This document shows, one piece after another, positions 26,040 through 34,305 of a stretch of DNA of 34,629 nt. The stretch's first letter is position 1, and each line of letters starts with the position of its first letter. The translations under genes and the position numbers were made by a program. This stretch comes from Succinivibrio faecicola (GTDB lineage Bacteria; Pseudomonadota; Gammaproteobacteria; Enterobacterales; Succinivibrionaceae): assembly GCF_019448115.1 (NCBI RefSeq), contig NZ_JAGFNY010000023.1, positions 1 to 34,629 of the forward strand. The letters are read 5' to 3'. The notes under the pieces were generated by a model, which saw nothing but the letters and a program-made list of their open reading frames with translations, searched no databases and was not told where the DNA came from.

Positions 26040-27158
26040 TTAAAAGTAATCTGGAAATATAAAATGCAAAGTTACAAGAACTAACAGGAATCTTAAATTA
26101 TATTTTGTAAACTTCTTAAGATAATAAAGAGGTTTAGCACCATCAATCTTCACATAGTACTTAAATGAAATAAGTGATGCCATAGAGGCAATGATTGTTC
26201 CAAGACCACCTACATTCACACCAACTAAAAGAGGATCAGGATCTGATGTAAAAGATGAAAGCATAACTGTAGCAGGAACGTTTGATACTATCTGAGATAA
26301 ACATAAAGATACGAAATATTCATATTCACTTACAAATTCAAAGGCAAGTGAACTTACAAGATCGTATTTTGAGAGATTACCAACAAGAATAAATAAAAAG
26401 ACAAAAAGTAAAAGAAGTTTGTAATCTACTTTCAAGAACAACTTCCTGTCACTAATAAAACATACAGGGAACAGGATCAGACATAGTATATAAATGTCTA
26501 TAACTCTTAAAACACATAAAAGACAGAAAATAAACAAAACACAAAACAGCACTGCCTTTTTCTTTGGTATTACGATCTTGTTATCTGTATCAATTATTAA
26601 AGATGACTTATCAATAAAATGTGTTGCTATATACAAAAGGACAAAACAAACTGAAAATACAGGAAATGTAACAAAAATAAAATCTGTAAACTGATAGTTA
26701 AAATAAGAATAGATATAAAGATTCTGTGGATTTCCAATCGGTGTAAGCATACTGCCCATATTTGCAGCCACTGTCTGCATTGAAACTACAGGAATAATCA
26801 GATCGTTTCTGTTTATACAGGTAAATGCTCTTATTGCAACAGGAACGAATACGATTAGAGATACGTCATTGGTTATGAGCATTGAGATGAAAAAGTTAAT
26901 GAAAATAAAGATCCTTGACAACGATCGTGTATTATCAACAAACTTAAAACATCCTTTGTATATTCCATCTAATACACCGATTTTTCTAAATCCTGCAACA
27001 ACTATCATTAGGCACATTAAAAGAAACAGAATCTCATAGTTTATTGAGATGACTGTATTTACAGGATCTGTTTTAGGTATAAAACAGCTTGTTAGTGCAA
27101 GAAAAAAAGAAACTACAAGATCGGTATTAGATTTGAACAGATGAAAAAAATAATTCAT
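26040..27158 (-). CDS. YbiR-like ion transporter superfamily permease
   Basis: A 372-residue membrane protein with about ten hydrophobic segments, of the ArsB/CitM/NhaD ion transporter superfamily. Diagnostic spots are LITNDVSLIVFVPVA, AANMGSMLTPIGNPQN and SQIVSNVPATVMLSSF followed by GVNVGGLGTIIASMASLI. These match E. coli YbiR, whose substrate is unknown. Typical members have an internal repeat: the two NDVS/SNVP hairpins are the halves. It is a lone gene facing an unusually structured intergenic region upstream. It could be an anion or cation exporter; sequence does not say which. Confidence 0.82.
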   Translation of the reverse strand: MNYFFHLFKSNTDLVVSFFLALTSCFIPKTDPVNTVISINYEILFLLMCLMIVVAGFRKIGVLDGIYKGCFKFVDNTRSLSRIFIFINFFISMLITNDVSLIVFVPVAIRAFTCINRNDLIIPVVSMQTVAANMGSMLTPIGNPQNLYIYSYFNYQFTDFIFVTFPVFSVCFVLLYIATHFIDKSSLIIDTDNKIVIPKKKAVLFCVLFIFCLLCVLRVIDIYILCLILFPVCFISDRKLFLKVDYKLLLLFVFLFILVGNLSKYDLVSSLAFEFVSEYEYFVSLCLSQIVSNVPATVMLSSFTSDPDPLLVGVNVGGLGTIIASMASLISFKYYVKIDGAKPLYYLKKFTKYNLRFLLVLVTLHFIFPDYF

Positions 27159-27233
27159 AACGCACCTTCATTTGTGCGCTATTCTATCAGATTTAATTGA
27201 TGATTATCAGGAAAATGAATATGAAATCAGGTC

Positions 27234-27259
27234 GCTTTTCTGCCAAACGGCAGAAAAGC
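27234..27259. repeat. Perfect 11-bp hairpin
   Basis: GCTTTTCTGCC (27234-27244) pairs exactly with GGCAGAAAAGC (27249-27259) around AAAC. No T-tract on either side, so it is not a simple terminator; it may be a structured RNA part or a remnant of a mobile repeat. Confidence 0.6.
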
Positions 27260-27565
27260 TATCAGAGTTTCCTCTGTCTCTCTCCTGATATTTAGCTCAC
27301 TGGCCGTTTATAAAACCTTTACATAAGCTATCGGAGAAAAACAAAATTTCTTTAGAAAAAAAATGATACAGACATCATAATTATCAAAGCTAATTTATCA
27401 AAACTTAATTTCATTTGTGTTGACATACGACTCTAACTTCAGAAGATATCGATGTCAAAAACAACTCAAATATAAATATTTTTTGCTATTGTATAATTAG
27501 GTTATTATGAAAACTCATGACAAAAATGACAAAGAATTCAGTTTATATCACTGACTCTGAAGATC

Positions 27566-27594
27566 AAAAAAGGGCATTCAAAGAATGCCCCTTT
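27566..27594 (-). terminator. Terminator after GGGtGRT gene (possibly bidirectional)
   Basis: GGGCATTC (27572-27579) pairs with GAATGCCC (27583-27590) around AAA. On the minus strand it is followed by TTTTTT; on the plus strand by CTTTT. It ends the scaffold-GGGtGRT transcript and may also end a short plus-strand RNA. Confidence 0.88.
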
Positions 27595-27615
27595 TATAGA
27601 TATCAAAACTTTAAA

Positions 27616-28617
27616 TTACTTGTTTAAAGCCTGTGATACCTGAACTGCGATAGCTACAGTTGCACCAACCATAGGGTTGTTACCCATACCTAAGAAGCCC
27701 ATCATTTCAACGTGAGCAGGTACAGATGAAGAACCAGCGAACTGAGCATCTGAGTGCATACGACCCATAGTGTCGGTCATACCGTATGATGCAGGACCTG
27801 CAGCCATGTTGTCTGGGTGTAAGGTACGACCGGTACCACCACCTGAAGCAACAGAGAAGTACTTCTTGTTCTGCTCTACGCACTCTTTCTTATAAGTACC
27901 AGCTACTGGGTGCTGGAAACGGGTTGGGTTGGTTGAGTTACCAGTAATAGAAACATCAACACCCTCGTGATGCATAATTGCAACACCTTCACGAACATCG
28001 TCAGCACCGAAGCAGCGTACGTTAGCACGCTCTGTGTCTGAGTACTTGATCTCGTTAACAATCTTTAACTCTGATGTGTAGTAATCAAACTTGGTCTGAA
28101 CATAGGTGAAGCCGTTGATACGAGAAATGATCTGAGCAGCGTCCTTACCTAAACCGTTTAAGATAACGCGTAATGGGGTCTTACGAGCCTTGTTAGCGTT
28201 ACGAACGATACCGATAGCACCTTCTGCAGCAGCGAATGACTCGTGACCTGCTAAGAAGCAGAAACACTTGGTCTCATCGCGTAGAAGCATTGCACCTAAA
28301 CCGCCGTGGCCGATACCAACCTTACGGTCTTCAGCAACAGAACCTGGAATACAGAAAGCCTGTAAACCGATACCGATAGCATCAGCTGCATCAGCAGCAA
28401 CCTTGCAGCCTTTCTTGATTGCAATAGCAGCACCAACAGTGTATGCCCACTTTGCGTTCTCGAAAGCGATACCCTGGATCTCACCTACAGTCTTGTATGG
28501 GTCTAAACCATACTGTGCGCAGATATCCTTACACTCTTCAACTGACTTAATGCCATACTGAGCTAAAACACCATTGATTTTCTCAATACGACGCTCATAA
28601 CTTTCAAATAATGCCAT
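27616..28617 (-). CDS. GGGtGRT protein (family of unknown function)
   Basis: A 333-residue soluble protein. The family name comes from the motif at 259-265, here exactly GGGTGRT, followed by LHPDNMAAGPASYGMTDTMG. Other striking features are a glycine-rich GIGHGGLGAM (101-110), several cysteines (Cys29, Cys33, Cys71, Cys89, Cys118, Cys120, Cys202, Cys246) and a small-residue-rich, HVEMMGFLGMGNNPMVG end. The family is known to me only by name, with no assigned activity. Its partner is the IscU-like scaffold gene 13 bases upstream, with AAGAGG as ribosome site. The glycine-rich motifs suggest nucleotide, phosphate or cofactor binding, which is a guess. Codon use looks like a well-expressed gene. 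Confidence 0.88.
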   Translation of the reverse strand: MALFESYERRIEKINGVLAQYGIKSVEECKDICAQYGLDPYKTVGEIQGIAFENAKWAYTVGAAIAIKKGCKVAADAADAIGIGLQAFCIPGSVAEDRKVGIGHGGLGAMLLRDETKCFCFLAGHESFAAAEGAIGIVRNANKARKTPLRVILNGLGKDAAQIISRINGFTYVQTKFDYYTSELKIVNEIKYSDTERANVRCFGADDVREGVAIMHHEGVDVSITGNSTNPTRFQHPVAGTYKKECVEQNKKYFSVASGGGTGRTLHPDNMAAGPASYGMTDTMGRMHSDAQFAGSSSVPAHVEMMGFLGMGNNPMVGATVAIAVQVSQALNK

Positions 28618-28630
28618 CTTTTAGTACCTC

Positions 28631-29329
28631 TTATTCTTTTCTTGGGTCAATGTACTTAGCGGCATTATCCCACTGACCATAGTGGCCCTGGATCTTAGCA
28701 ATAGCTTCTTTACCAGACATCTCTGGGTTAGCCTTTAGAAGATCCATTAACTTGCCTAAGTTTACGAACTCATAACCAACAATCTCGTTGTTGTTGTTTA
28801 ATGCAACGCGAGTTACATAACCTTCAGTCATTTCTAGATAACGTGGGCCCTTATCCTTAGTAGCGAACATAGTGCCAACCTGGCTACGTAAGTTCTTACC
28901 TAAATCCTCTAGAGAAGCACCGATTGGTAAACCACCCTCTGAGAAAGCAGTCTGTGTACGACCGTAAACGATCTGTAAGAAAAGCTCGCGATATGCAGTG
29001 TTGATAGCATCGCAAACTAAGTCGGTGTTTAAGCCTTCAAGTAAGGTCTTACCGATCAGGATCTCAGAAGCCATAGCAGCTGAGTGAGTCATACCTGAAC
29101 AGCCGATGGTCTCAACTAAAGCTTCCTGAATGATGCCATCTTTAACATTTAAGGTCATCTTACAAGCGCCCTGCTGAGGAGCACACCAACCCACACCGTG
29201 AGTTAAACCGCTGATATCCTTGATTTCTTTAGCCTGAACCCACTTACCCTCTTCAGGAATTGGAGCAGGACCATGATATGCACCCTTAGTAACTGGGCAC
29301 ATATTCTCTACTTCTTTAGAATAGATCAT
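28631..29329 (-). CDS. IscU/NifU-N-like iron-sulfur cluster scaffold protein
   Basis: A 232-residue protein with an IscU/NifU N-terminal-type scaffold fold. Likely cluster cysteines are Cys49 (GWCAPQQGAC), Cys56, Cys77 (ETIGCSGMTHSAAMASEIL, the region matching IscU Cys63) and Cys106. It is longer than IscU (about 128 residues), with extra N- and C-terminal segments, and no IscS, HscA or Fdx gene is nearby. The start at 29329 gives the MIYSKEVENM leader that I associate with homologues. It is the first gene of the pair with GGGtGRT and has an excellent promoter (29395-29423). A role in building or delivering a cluster to GGGtGRT is inferred. Confidence 0.85.
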   Translation of the reverse strand: MIYSKEVENMCPVTKGAYHGPAPIPEEGKWVQAKEIKDISGLTHGVGWCAPQQGACKMTLNVKDGIIQEALVETIGCSGMTHSAAMASEILIGKTLLEGLNTDLVCDAINTAYRELFLQIVYGRTQTAFSEGGLPIGASLEDLGKNLRSQVGTMFATKDKGPRYLEMTEGYVTRVALNNNNEIVGYEFVNLGKLMDLLKANPEMSGKEAIAKIQGHYGQWDNAAKYIDPRKE

Positions 29330-29394
29330 TGTGGTACCTAAATTAATATATTAAATTACGTAAATATAGCCGTTTTTCGCGACTAACCTACAAG

Positions 29395-29423
29395 ATTATA
29401 ATACACAGCATTGAGTTTGTAAA
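29395..29423 (-). promoter_or_regulatory. Strong sigma-70 promoter of the scaffold-GGGtGRT operon
   Basis: On the minus strand TTTACA (plus 29418-29423) and TATAAT (plus 29395-29400) are separated by exactly 17 bases. The -10 is perfect and the -35 is 5/6. The leader of about 60 bases carries no clear riboswitch. Confidence 0.8.
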
Positions 29424-29474
29424 AATTTTTACTGAGCATTTTTCTTATATACAAAAACAAAATCTAATATAGTA

Positions 29475-29500
29475 GACAACAATCAATTATCATTATTGTC
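29475..29500. promoter_or_regulatory. Imperfect palindrome in the divergent promoter region
   Basis: GACAACAAT (29475-29483) and ATTATTGTC (29492-29500) form an inverted repeat with one mismatch and an 8-base spacer. It lies between the scaffold promoter and sstT, so it could be an operator for either. The 29330-29663 gap otherwise holds only promoters and A/T tracts. Confidence 0.35.
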
Positions 29501-29607
29501 AATGCACTAAGATCTTTCATTTTTTATTTTTTGTGCAGTAATTCAAAAAATAACTATCTATTTTTGGTGCAATTAAAACTTTTATTTTTATTTTTTATCT
29601 GTCACCT

Positions 29608-29645
29608 TATAATTATCAAAATTTTTTTCATAACAATTATTGTTA
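29608..29645 (+). promoter_or_regulatory. sstT -10 box and downstream palindrome
   Basis: TATAAT at 29608-29613 lies about 50 bases before the start; the -35 is weak. Next comes TAACAAT-T-ATTGTTA (29631-29645), a perfect 15-base palindrome that would sit in the early transcript, where a repressor could act. Confidence 0.45.
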
Positions 29646-29663
29646 ACACTAATAAGGTTAGAT

Positions 29664-30902
29664 ATGTTAGAAACTGAAAACCCAAGAGCTCCGCTCTATC
29701 ACACCTTAAATAAGGTTCCTTTTATTCTTCAGATCATTGTTGGTCTTCTTTTAGGTATTGTTGCAGCTTATGTATATCCTGATGACAAATCTGTTATTCC
29801 TACACTTGGAACACTATTCGTTAAAGCATTAAAAGCTGTTGCACCAATCCTTATTTTTGTTCTTGTAACATCTGCTGTTGCAAAACATAAGACTGGTCAG
29901 CAAACAGCCATGAAACCAATCATTGCACTTTACTTTATCGGCATGATTATTTCAGGCACACTGGCTTTATCAATGTCATATATTTTCCCAAGCACTTTCT
30001 CAGAGCTTGCTCTAAATGCCAATGTTTCAGCTCCATCAGGAATTAAAGAGGTTCTTGTAAATTTCGTAAACCAGGCAGTTGAAAATCCTATTGCAGCATT
30101 TATCAACGGTAACTATGTAGCTATTCTTTTCTGGTCTATTGCATTAGGTCTAATGTTCAGAGTTGCAAACGAAACTACAAAAATCGTTCTTGACGATCTG
30201 GCTGCATCTGTTTCAGGTGTAATCAGATTTGTTATTCGCTGTGCTCCATTAGGTGTTTTCGGTCTTGTTTACTCTTCATGTACACAAGAAGGTGGTTTTG
30301 CAAATCTTTTAAATTATGTTCATGTTGTTGCAGTTCTAGTTGCAACCATGCTCATTATCGCTTTTGTCGTAAATCCACTTTTAGTATTCATCACAACAAG
30401 AGAAAATCCATTCCCTATCGTATTCAAGTGCCTTGCAAAATCTGGTACCACAGCATTCTTTACAAGATCATCTGCTGCAAACCTGCCTGTAAATATGGCT
30501 TTATGTGAAGAAATGAAGCTTGATAAAGCAACCTACTCTATTTCTATTCCTCTTGGCTGTACTATTAATATGTCAGGTGCAGGTGTAACTATCGTTATCA
30601 TGACTATGGCAGCAGCTCATACTCTTGGAATCAATATTGACTTTGCTTCAGCACTTTTAATGTGTATTGCTTCAGTTCTTTGTGCATGTGGCTCATCAGG
30701 TGTTGCAGGTGGCTCTTTAATGCTTATCCCACTTGCTTGCTCAATCTTCGGTATTCCAAATGACATTGCAATGCAGGTTGTCGGCATCGGCTTTATTATC
30801 GGTGTTATACAGGATTCATGCGAAACTGCACTTAACAGTTCAACTGATGTTATCTTTACTGCAGCAGCATGCAGAAGAGCTCAGAAGAAAAAAGAAGCTT
30901 AA
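29664..30902 (+). CDS. sstT: Sodium:serine/threonine symporter, SstT-like
   Basis: A 412-residue inner-membrane symporter of the dicarboxylate/amino acid:cation (DAACS, GltPh-fold) family with about eight transmembrane helices and two re-entrant hairpins. The Ser-rich hairpin AKSGTTAFFTRSSAANLPVN, the TINMSGAG motif and the ending VIQDSCETALNSSTDVIFTAA are typical of SstT rather than GltP or DctA, so serine or threonine uptake with sodium is likely. E. coli SstT has 414 residues. The start at 29664 is chosen for AAGG 6 bases before it. It is divergent from the scaffold gene and ends in a strong terminator. Confidence 0.93.
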   Translation: MLETENPRAPLYHTLNKVPFILQIIVGLLLGIVAAYVYPDDKSVIPTLGTLFVKALKAVAPILIFVLVTSAVAKHKTGQQTAMKPIIALYFIGMIISGTLALSMSYIFPSTFSELALNANVSAPSGIKEVLVNFVNQAVENPIAAFINGNYVAILFWSIALGLMFRVANETTKIVLDDLAASVSGVIRFVIRCAPLGVFGLVYSSCTQEGGFANLLNYVHVVAVLVATMLIIAFVVNPLLVFITTRENPFPIVFKCLAKSGTTAFFTRSSAANLPVNMALCEEMKLDKATYSISIPLGCTINMSGAGVTIVIMTMAAAHTLGINIDFASALLMCIASVLCACGSSGVAGGSLMLIPLACSIFGIPNDIAMQVVGIGFIIGVIQDSCETALNSSTDVIFTAAACRRAQKKKEA

Positions 30903-30920
30903 TTCTAATTAGAATCATGT

Positions 30921-30952
30921 AAAGCCAGCATATATGCTGGCTTTTATTTTTT
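30921..30952 (+). terminator. Intrinsic terminator after sstT
   Basis: AAAGCCAGCATA (30921-30932) and TATGCTGGCTTT (30933-30944) form a perfect palindrome, followed by a T-rich tail to 30952. Confidence 0.9.
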
Positions 30953-30998
30953 AAGAATTAATCTCAAAGAAAAATTTAATTTTTTTTTGAAAATTTAC

Positions 30999-31026
30999 TA
31001 AAGTTAGATATATAGTCTGCCGATCT
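30999..31026 (+). promoter_or_regulatory. Sigma-28 (FliA)-like promoter of SprA-related gene
   Basis: TAAAGTTA (30999-31006), 12 bases, then GCCGATCT (31019-31026) is close to the flagellar consensus TAAAGTTT-N11-GCCGATAA, with a spacer one base long and the last two bases off. It lies 20 bases before the start. The GCCGAT core is striking in such AT-rich DNA. Confidence 0.6.
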
Positions 31027-31045
31027 CTATGTAGAGGTATAGATT

Positions 31046-31918
31046 ATGAGTACAATTAATCTTCTTAATGGTATGTCTCCGGTATCTAGCAATTACGCTA
31101 CCGGCTCTAATTCTATTGCCCAAAATTACTCTAATGAAAATAATGAGAACAGAATTTTAGTACTTCAAGAAGATACTGTTACTCTATCAAAAGATAACTG
31201 TCAGTGTAATGACGGACAGAACAGCCAGCATCAATACTCATCAAATCGTTCTAAAGCAAGAATGGCCTATCTTGGAATTGCAAAAAAGGTTAGCTATCCA
31301 ACCGTTAAAACAGATAGCAATGAAGATAAGACAAACGTAACTGATGGAACTGTAAACACCGATGAGTCAAAAGATAATGAAAAAGGCTCTGTATCTGAGG
31401 AGAAAGGAGCTAATGGAAAGACACTATCTGACAAGGAAAAGCAACAACTTCAGGAACTTAAAAGCAGAGATATTGAAGTAAAGAAGCATGAGCAGACCCA
31501 TCAGAGAGTTGGAAGTCCTTATACAAGTGCTCCATCTTATGAGTATGAAACTGGGCCTGACGGTAAAAAATATGCAGTTGCAGGAAGCGTCAACATAGAT
31601 TCTAGTGATGCAGATACACCAGAAAAAACAGCTGAAAAAATGCGAATTATAATCAAGGCTGCTAAGGCTCCTGCTCAGCCATCATCAAAAGATCTTTCTG
31701 TTGCTGCCGATGCTTCAAGACGTTTAAATGAGGCAAATGCAAAGGTTCAAAAAGAAAAGCAAGAGCAAATGAAAGAAAACATGGAATCAGCAAATAACAA
31801 AGATTCTGTAAATGAAGATCCTGCTAAAAAAGAAAATGAGAACAAAAATATTCAGGATATGACTGAAGGTTCTTCAAGTATTGCTCCTCAAAAATTCTCC
31901 GAATCAAAAGGATTCTAA
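31046..31918 (+). CDS. SprA-related predicted metalloprotease
   Basis: A 290-residue protein of the SprA-related / 'putative metalloprotease CJM1_0395' family (PF12118). The first 125 residues are Asn/Ser/Asp/Glu-rich and look disordered; the conserved core (about 126-225) contains KKHEQTHQRVG with a zinc-type HExxH at 148-152, then SYEYETGPDGKKYAVAGSVNID and IIKAAKAPAQPSSKDLSVAADAS. The last 65 residues are again charged and repetitive. No signal peptide is seen. An AGAGG site lies 8 bases before ATG. The sigma-28-like promoter and the chemoreceptor next door suggest, by inference, a motility-linked role. Protease activity is not demonstrated for the family as far as I know. Confidence 0.82.
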   Translation: MSTINLLNGMSPVSSNYATGSNSIAQNYSNENNENRILVLQEDTVTLSKDNCQCNDGQNSQHQYSSNRSKARMAYLGIAKKVSYPTVKTDSNEDKTNVTDGTVNTDESKDNEKGSVSEEKGANGKTLSDKEKQQLQELKSRDIEVKKHEQTHQRVGSPYTSAPSYEYETGPDGKKYAVAGSVNIDSSDADTPEKTAEKMRIIIKAAKAPAQPSSKDLSVAADASRRLNEANAKVQKEKQEQMKENMESANNKDSVNEDPAKKENENKNIQDMTEGSSSIAPQKFSESKGF

Positions 31919-31925
31919 ATTACCT

Positions 31926-31953
31926 AAAGCCTCTAATGAGGCTTTAATTTTTT
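31926..31953. terminator. Bidirectional terminator between SprA-related gene and chemoreceptor
   Basis: AAAGCCTC (31926-31933) pairs with GAGGCTTT (31938-31945) around TAAT, with a T-run after it on the plus strand and a shorter one on the minus strand. It serves two converging genes. Confidence 0.85.
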
Positions 31954-31958
31954 GATTA

Positions 31959-33959
31959 CTAGAACTTCCTTGATGACACATCCTCAGAAATTCTATTTGC
32001 AATTACATTTAACTCACCTGTAATATTGAGTGTATCGTTTGCAAGTGACATATTCTCTGTAGAATTCTGACGAAGTTCGTATGATGAATTCTTGATTTTT
32101 TCAAGAGATGAGCTTTGTACCTCAACAGATTTTTTCAAGAGTTCAATATTATCTACAAGTGTCCTTGCAAGATTTTCAATATCACTTAATCTACTCTGTG
32201 TAACAGATGCTAATGAACGAACTTCATCTGCAACTACAGCAAAGCCTCTTCCATGCTCTCCTGCTCTTGCAGCTTCAATTGCAGCATTTAAAGCAAGCAG
32301 ATTGGTTTCTTCAGCTACATCCTTAATACCATCAACAACATTCTCGATTTTTGTAATATTGTTGGCAATCTCATCTGTGCATTTTTCAACATCTCTGTTT
32401 GAGCTGTCGATAAGATCGGTTGCATCAACTGTTCTATCAATAAATGATAACTGCTCATTTAATGCATTAGCAACAGAAGTTACAGAATCAGTCTGTAAAT
32501 TAGACTTGGTTTTAAGATCATCTGACAGTTGTTTTTGAGAGTGAAGCACAGAACACATGGTATCGCCAAGTCTGTTAATACCAAGAGTAAGATCTAAGAA
32601 CTGACCTTTTAATCTATCTGATGAAATTCTCTTTGTATAGTCATTTGATGTATATGACTCAAGTACAAATGAGACATCTTTGAATACCTGATTTATATTG
32701 TCTATAGCATTGTTTAAAGAACTTATCAGCTCCTGAACTGTCTGGTTTGATGAGATAAAATCAGCTCTTGATGAAAAATCACCATTTACTACTCTGTTAA
32801 GTGCAAGATGAACAGATTCAATTGCCTGTCTGTCATTTTCCACTCCTTTGGTAATTTCATCTGATATATCGCAAAGTATTTTTGATGCAGAACCTATTTC
32901 ATCTAAATTGCGTGGACGCTTAAGACCAGGAGTACCACTCTTTTTCTCAAAATATTCAGAAAACTTCTTAAGATTGAAGCGAAGAAGACCAAGTCTTGAT
33001 TTTAGGATCTTTGAAATATAAATAATCAAAAGAACCATAAGTGCAACAACTGCTAAAGCAATTGCAACAGTCTCATAAATAAGAGTATTTAAAGGTTCAA
33101 ATACTTCACTTTTTCTTATTTTTCCAACAATAATCCAGTTAAGCTTTGGATCATGAACTGCCACTAGAATATAATCTTTGCCATCTGATTTTGAATTATA
33201 AAATTCGTAATGATACTGATTTTGGCTAGCCTTTTTAATTAAAGACAGAAGATCTGGTTCAATCTCGTTTACATTTTTCTTTAATATATAGTCTGAGTTT
33301 TTATGAAGCTGAATTAGACCTGAATCGCTTATTGCATAGAAATACCCACTCTTACCTAGTTTTTGTGAGTTTAACAAAGATAAAAGAGTATTAACCTTTG
33401 CAGCTGTACCTGTAATTGCAATCAGTTTTCCAGAATCATCAAACATCTTGTAGTTTATGAACATTGCAAGATTACCAGTTACTCTGTCAAAGTCCATATT
33501 CACATCACATTCAGCCTTCGTTTCAAGAGTATATTTAAGCCAGGAATCTCGACCATTGATATCAAGTTTTCCTTTTGACTCACCTTTGTAATAATATAAA
33601 TTACTCTTGAAGGATGCTAAAAAGGTACTGAAAAGATTATACTTTTCAATAAGTTTTAATCTGTCCTTTTTAAAAACAGGATAGAATTCATTACTCTCTC
33701 CACCTAAGATCCAGTCTATCGTATACTGACTTTCAGCCATTGATCTTGACTGAATAATATATGGATCGATAAAACCTCTAATATTTGTAGCAATTAGTTT
33801 TGTCTGTGTAGGAAGCTGCTTATTTAATATCTCTTTTTCTACAATTGAAGATGAATTTGCATAAAATAAGGAGCAGACAACAATAAGGATAAAAAATACT
33901 GACGAAAGAATGATGATAGAAAGTCTGTATACAAGAGATCTGTTTGATGTTTTTTTCAT
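31959..33959 (-). CDS. Methyl-accepting chemotaxis protein with dCache-type sensor
   Basis: A 666-residue chemoreceptor. Transmembrane helices at about 11-34 and 294-317 enclose a periplasmic sensor of about 255 residues that looks like a double Cache domain ([10 protein letters not shown] and [16 protein letters not shown] segments). A HAMP-like linker follows, and the signalling tip [23 protein letters not shown] is intact, so CheA/CheW coupling is expected. There is no C-terminal pentapeptide for CheR. The protein ends soon after the C-terminal helix. The ligand is unknown; dCache receptors often bind amino acids or organic acids. Converges on the SprA-related gene. Confidence 0.93.
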   Translation of the reverse strand: MKKTSNRSLVYRLSIIILSSVFFILIVVCSLFYANSSSIVEKEILNKQLPTQTKLIATNIRGFIDPYIIQSRSMAESQYTIDWILGGESNEFYPVFKKDRLKLIEKYNLFSTFLASFKSNLYYYKGESKGKLDINGRDSWLKYTLETKAECDVNMDFDRVTGNLAMFINYKMFDDSGKLIAITGTAAKVNTLLSLLNSQKLGKSGYFYAISDSGLIQLHKNSDYILKKNVNEIEPDLLSLIKKASQNQYHYEFYNSKSDGKDYILVAVHDPKLNWIIVGKIRKSEVFEPLNTLIYETVAIALAVVALMVLLIIYISKILKSRLGLLRFNLKKFSEYFEKKSGTPGLKRPRNLDEIGSASKILCDISDEITKGVENDRQAIESVHLALNRVVNGDFSSRADFISSNQTVQELISSLNNAIDNINQVFKDVSFVLESYTSNDYTKRISSDRLKGQFLDLTLGINRLGDTMCSVLHSQKQLSDDLKTKSNLQTDSVTSVANALNEQLSFIDRTVDATDLIDSSNRDVEKCTDEIANNITKIENVVDGIKDVAEETNLLALNAAIEAARAGEHGRGFAVVADEVRSLASVTQSRLSDIENLARTLVDNIELLKKSVEVQSSSLEKIKNSSYELRQNSTENMSLANDTLNITGELNVIANRISEDVSSRKF

Positions 33960-34305
33960 ATGTCACTACCTACTTTTTTAACTGAATTATAGGTCAAGGT
34001 AAATTTCAAAATATTCTCAAATTCTCACAAAATCATTAACTTTTTGATTTACTTAAAAAAGCTGTGACAAAAGGCACATAAATGTGTATATCTTTATAAT
34101 AGAAGTTACGCATCACTGAATATTTTAAGTTTTAATACTTAATAAACTAGCCAAAGTTCTTAAACTGTTGATACTAAAACAGAAAAAAGTTAAAACGTTC
34201 GATATTTTGACTTAAATTGAGTAAAAAACATCGACAGATAAAGTCTATAACCTTATCTGTTAATGTCTTGGAAAAGTGAGGATAAATTATTTTTTCTGTC
34301 TGAGA
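33960..34305. other. Intergenic region with chemoreceptor promoter and IS edge
   Basis: This is 346 bases without a gene. The minus strand has TATAAT about 20 to 30 bases before the chemoreceptor start, with no clear -35. The right half should contain the terminal end of the insertion sequence: an inverted pair ACAGATAA (34234-34241) and TTATCTGT (34253-34260) is present, but I could not identify the terminal inverted repeat or a target duplication. Confidence 0.45.

Larger units (their letters stand above)
27159..27615. other. Structured intergenic region between ybiR-like gene and GGGtGRT gene
   Basis: This is 457 bases without a substantial gene. It holds a perfect 11-bp hairpin (27234-27259), two copies of AAGCTATCrGAG (27256-27267 and 27325-27336), a TATAAT at 27492-27497, a 15-codon ORF at 27507-27554, and a terminator at 27566-27594. 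The order TATAAT, short ORF, terminator could be a small plus-strand RNA of about 90 bases. No conserved RNA family was recognised. Confidence 0.6.

Noticed and set aside
27234-27259. Hairpin read as an intrinsic terminator for ybiR-like or upstream RNA
   Set aside because: Perfect stem but no T-run on either strand; kept only as a structured repeat.
27234-27336. CRISPR array
   Set aside because: Only two short similar units separated by non-uniform sequence, with no regular repeat-spacer pattern and no cas gene.
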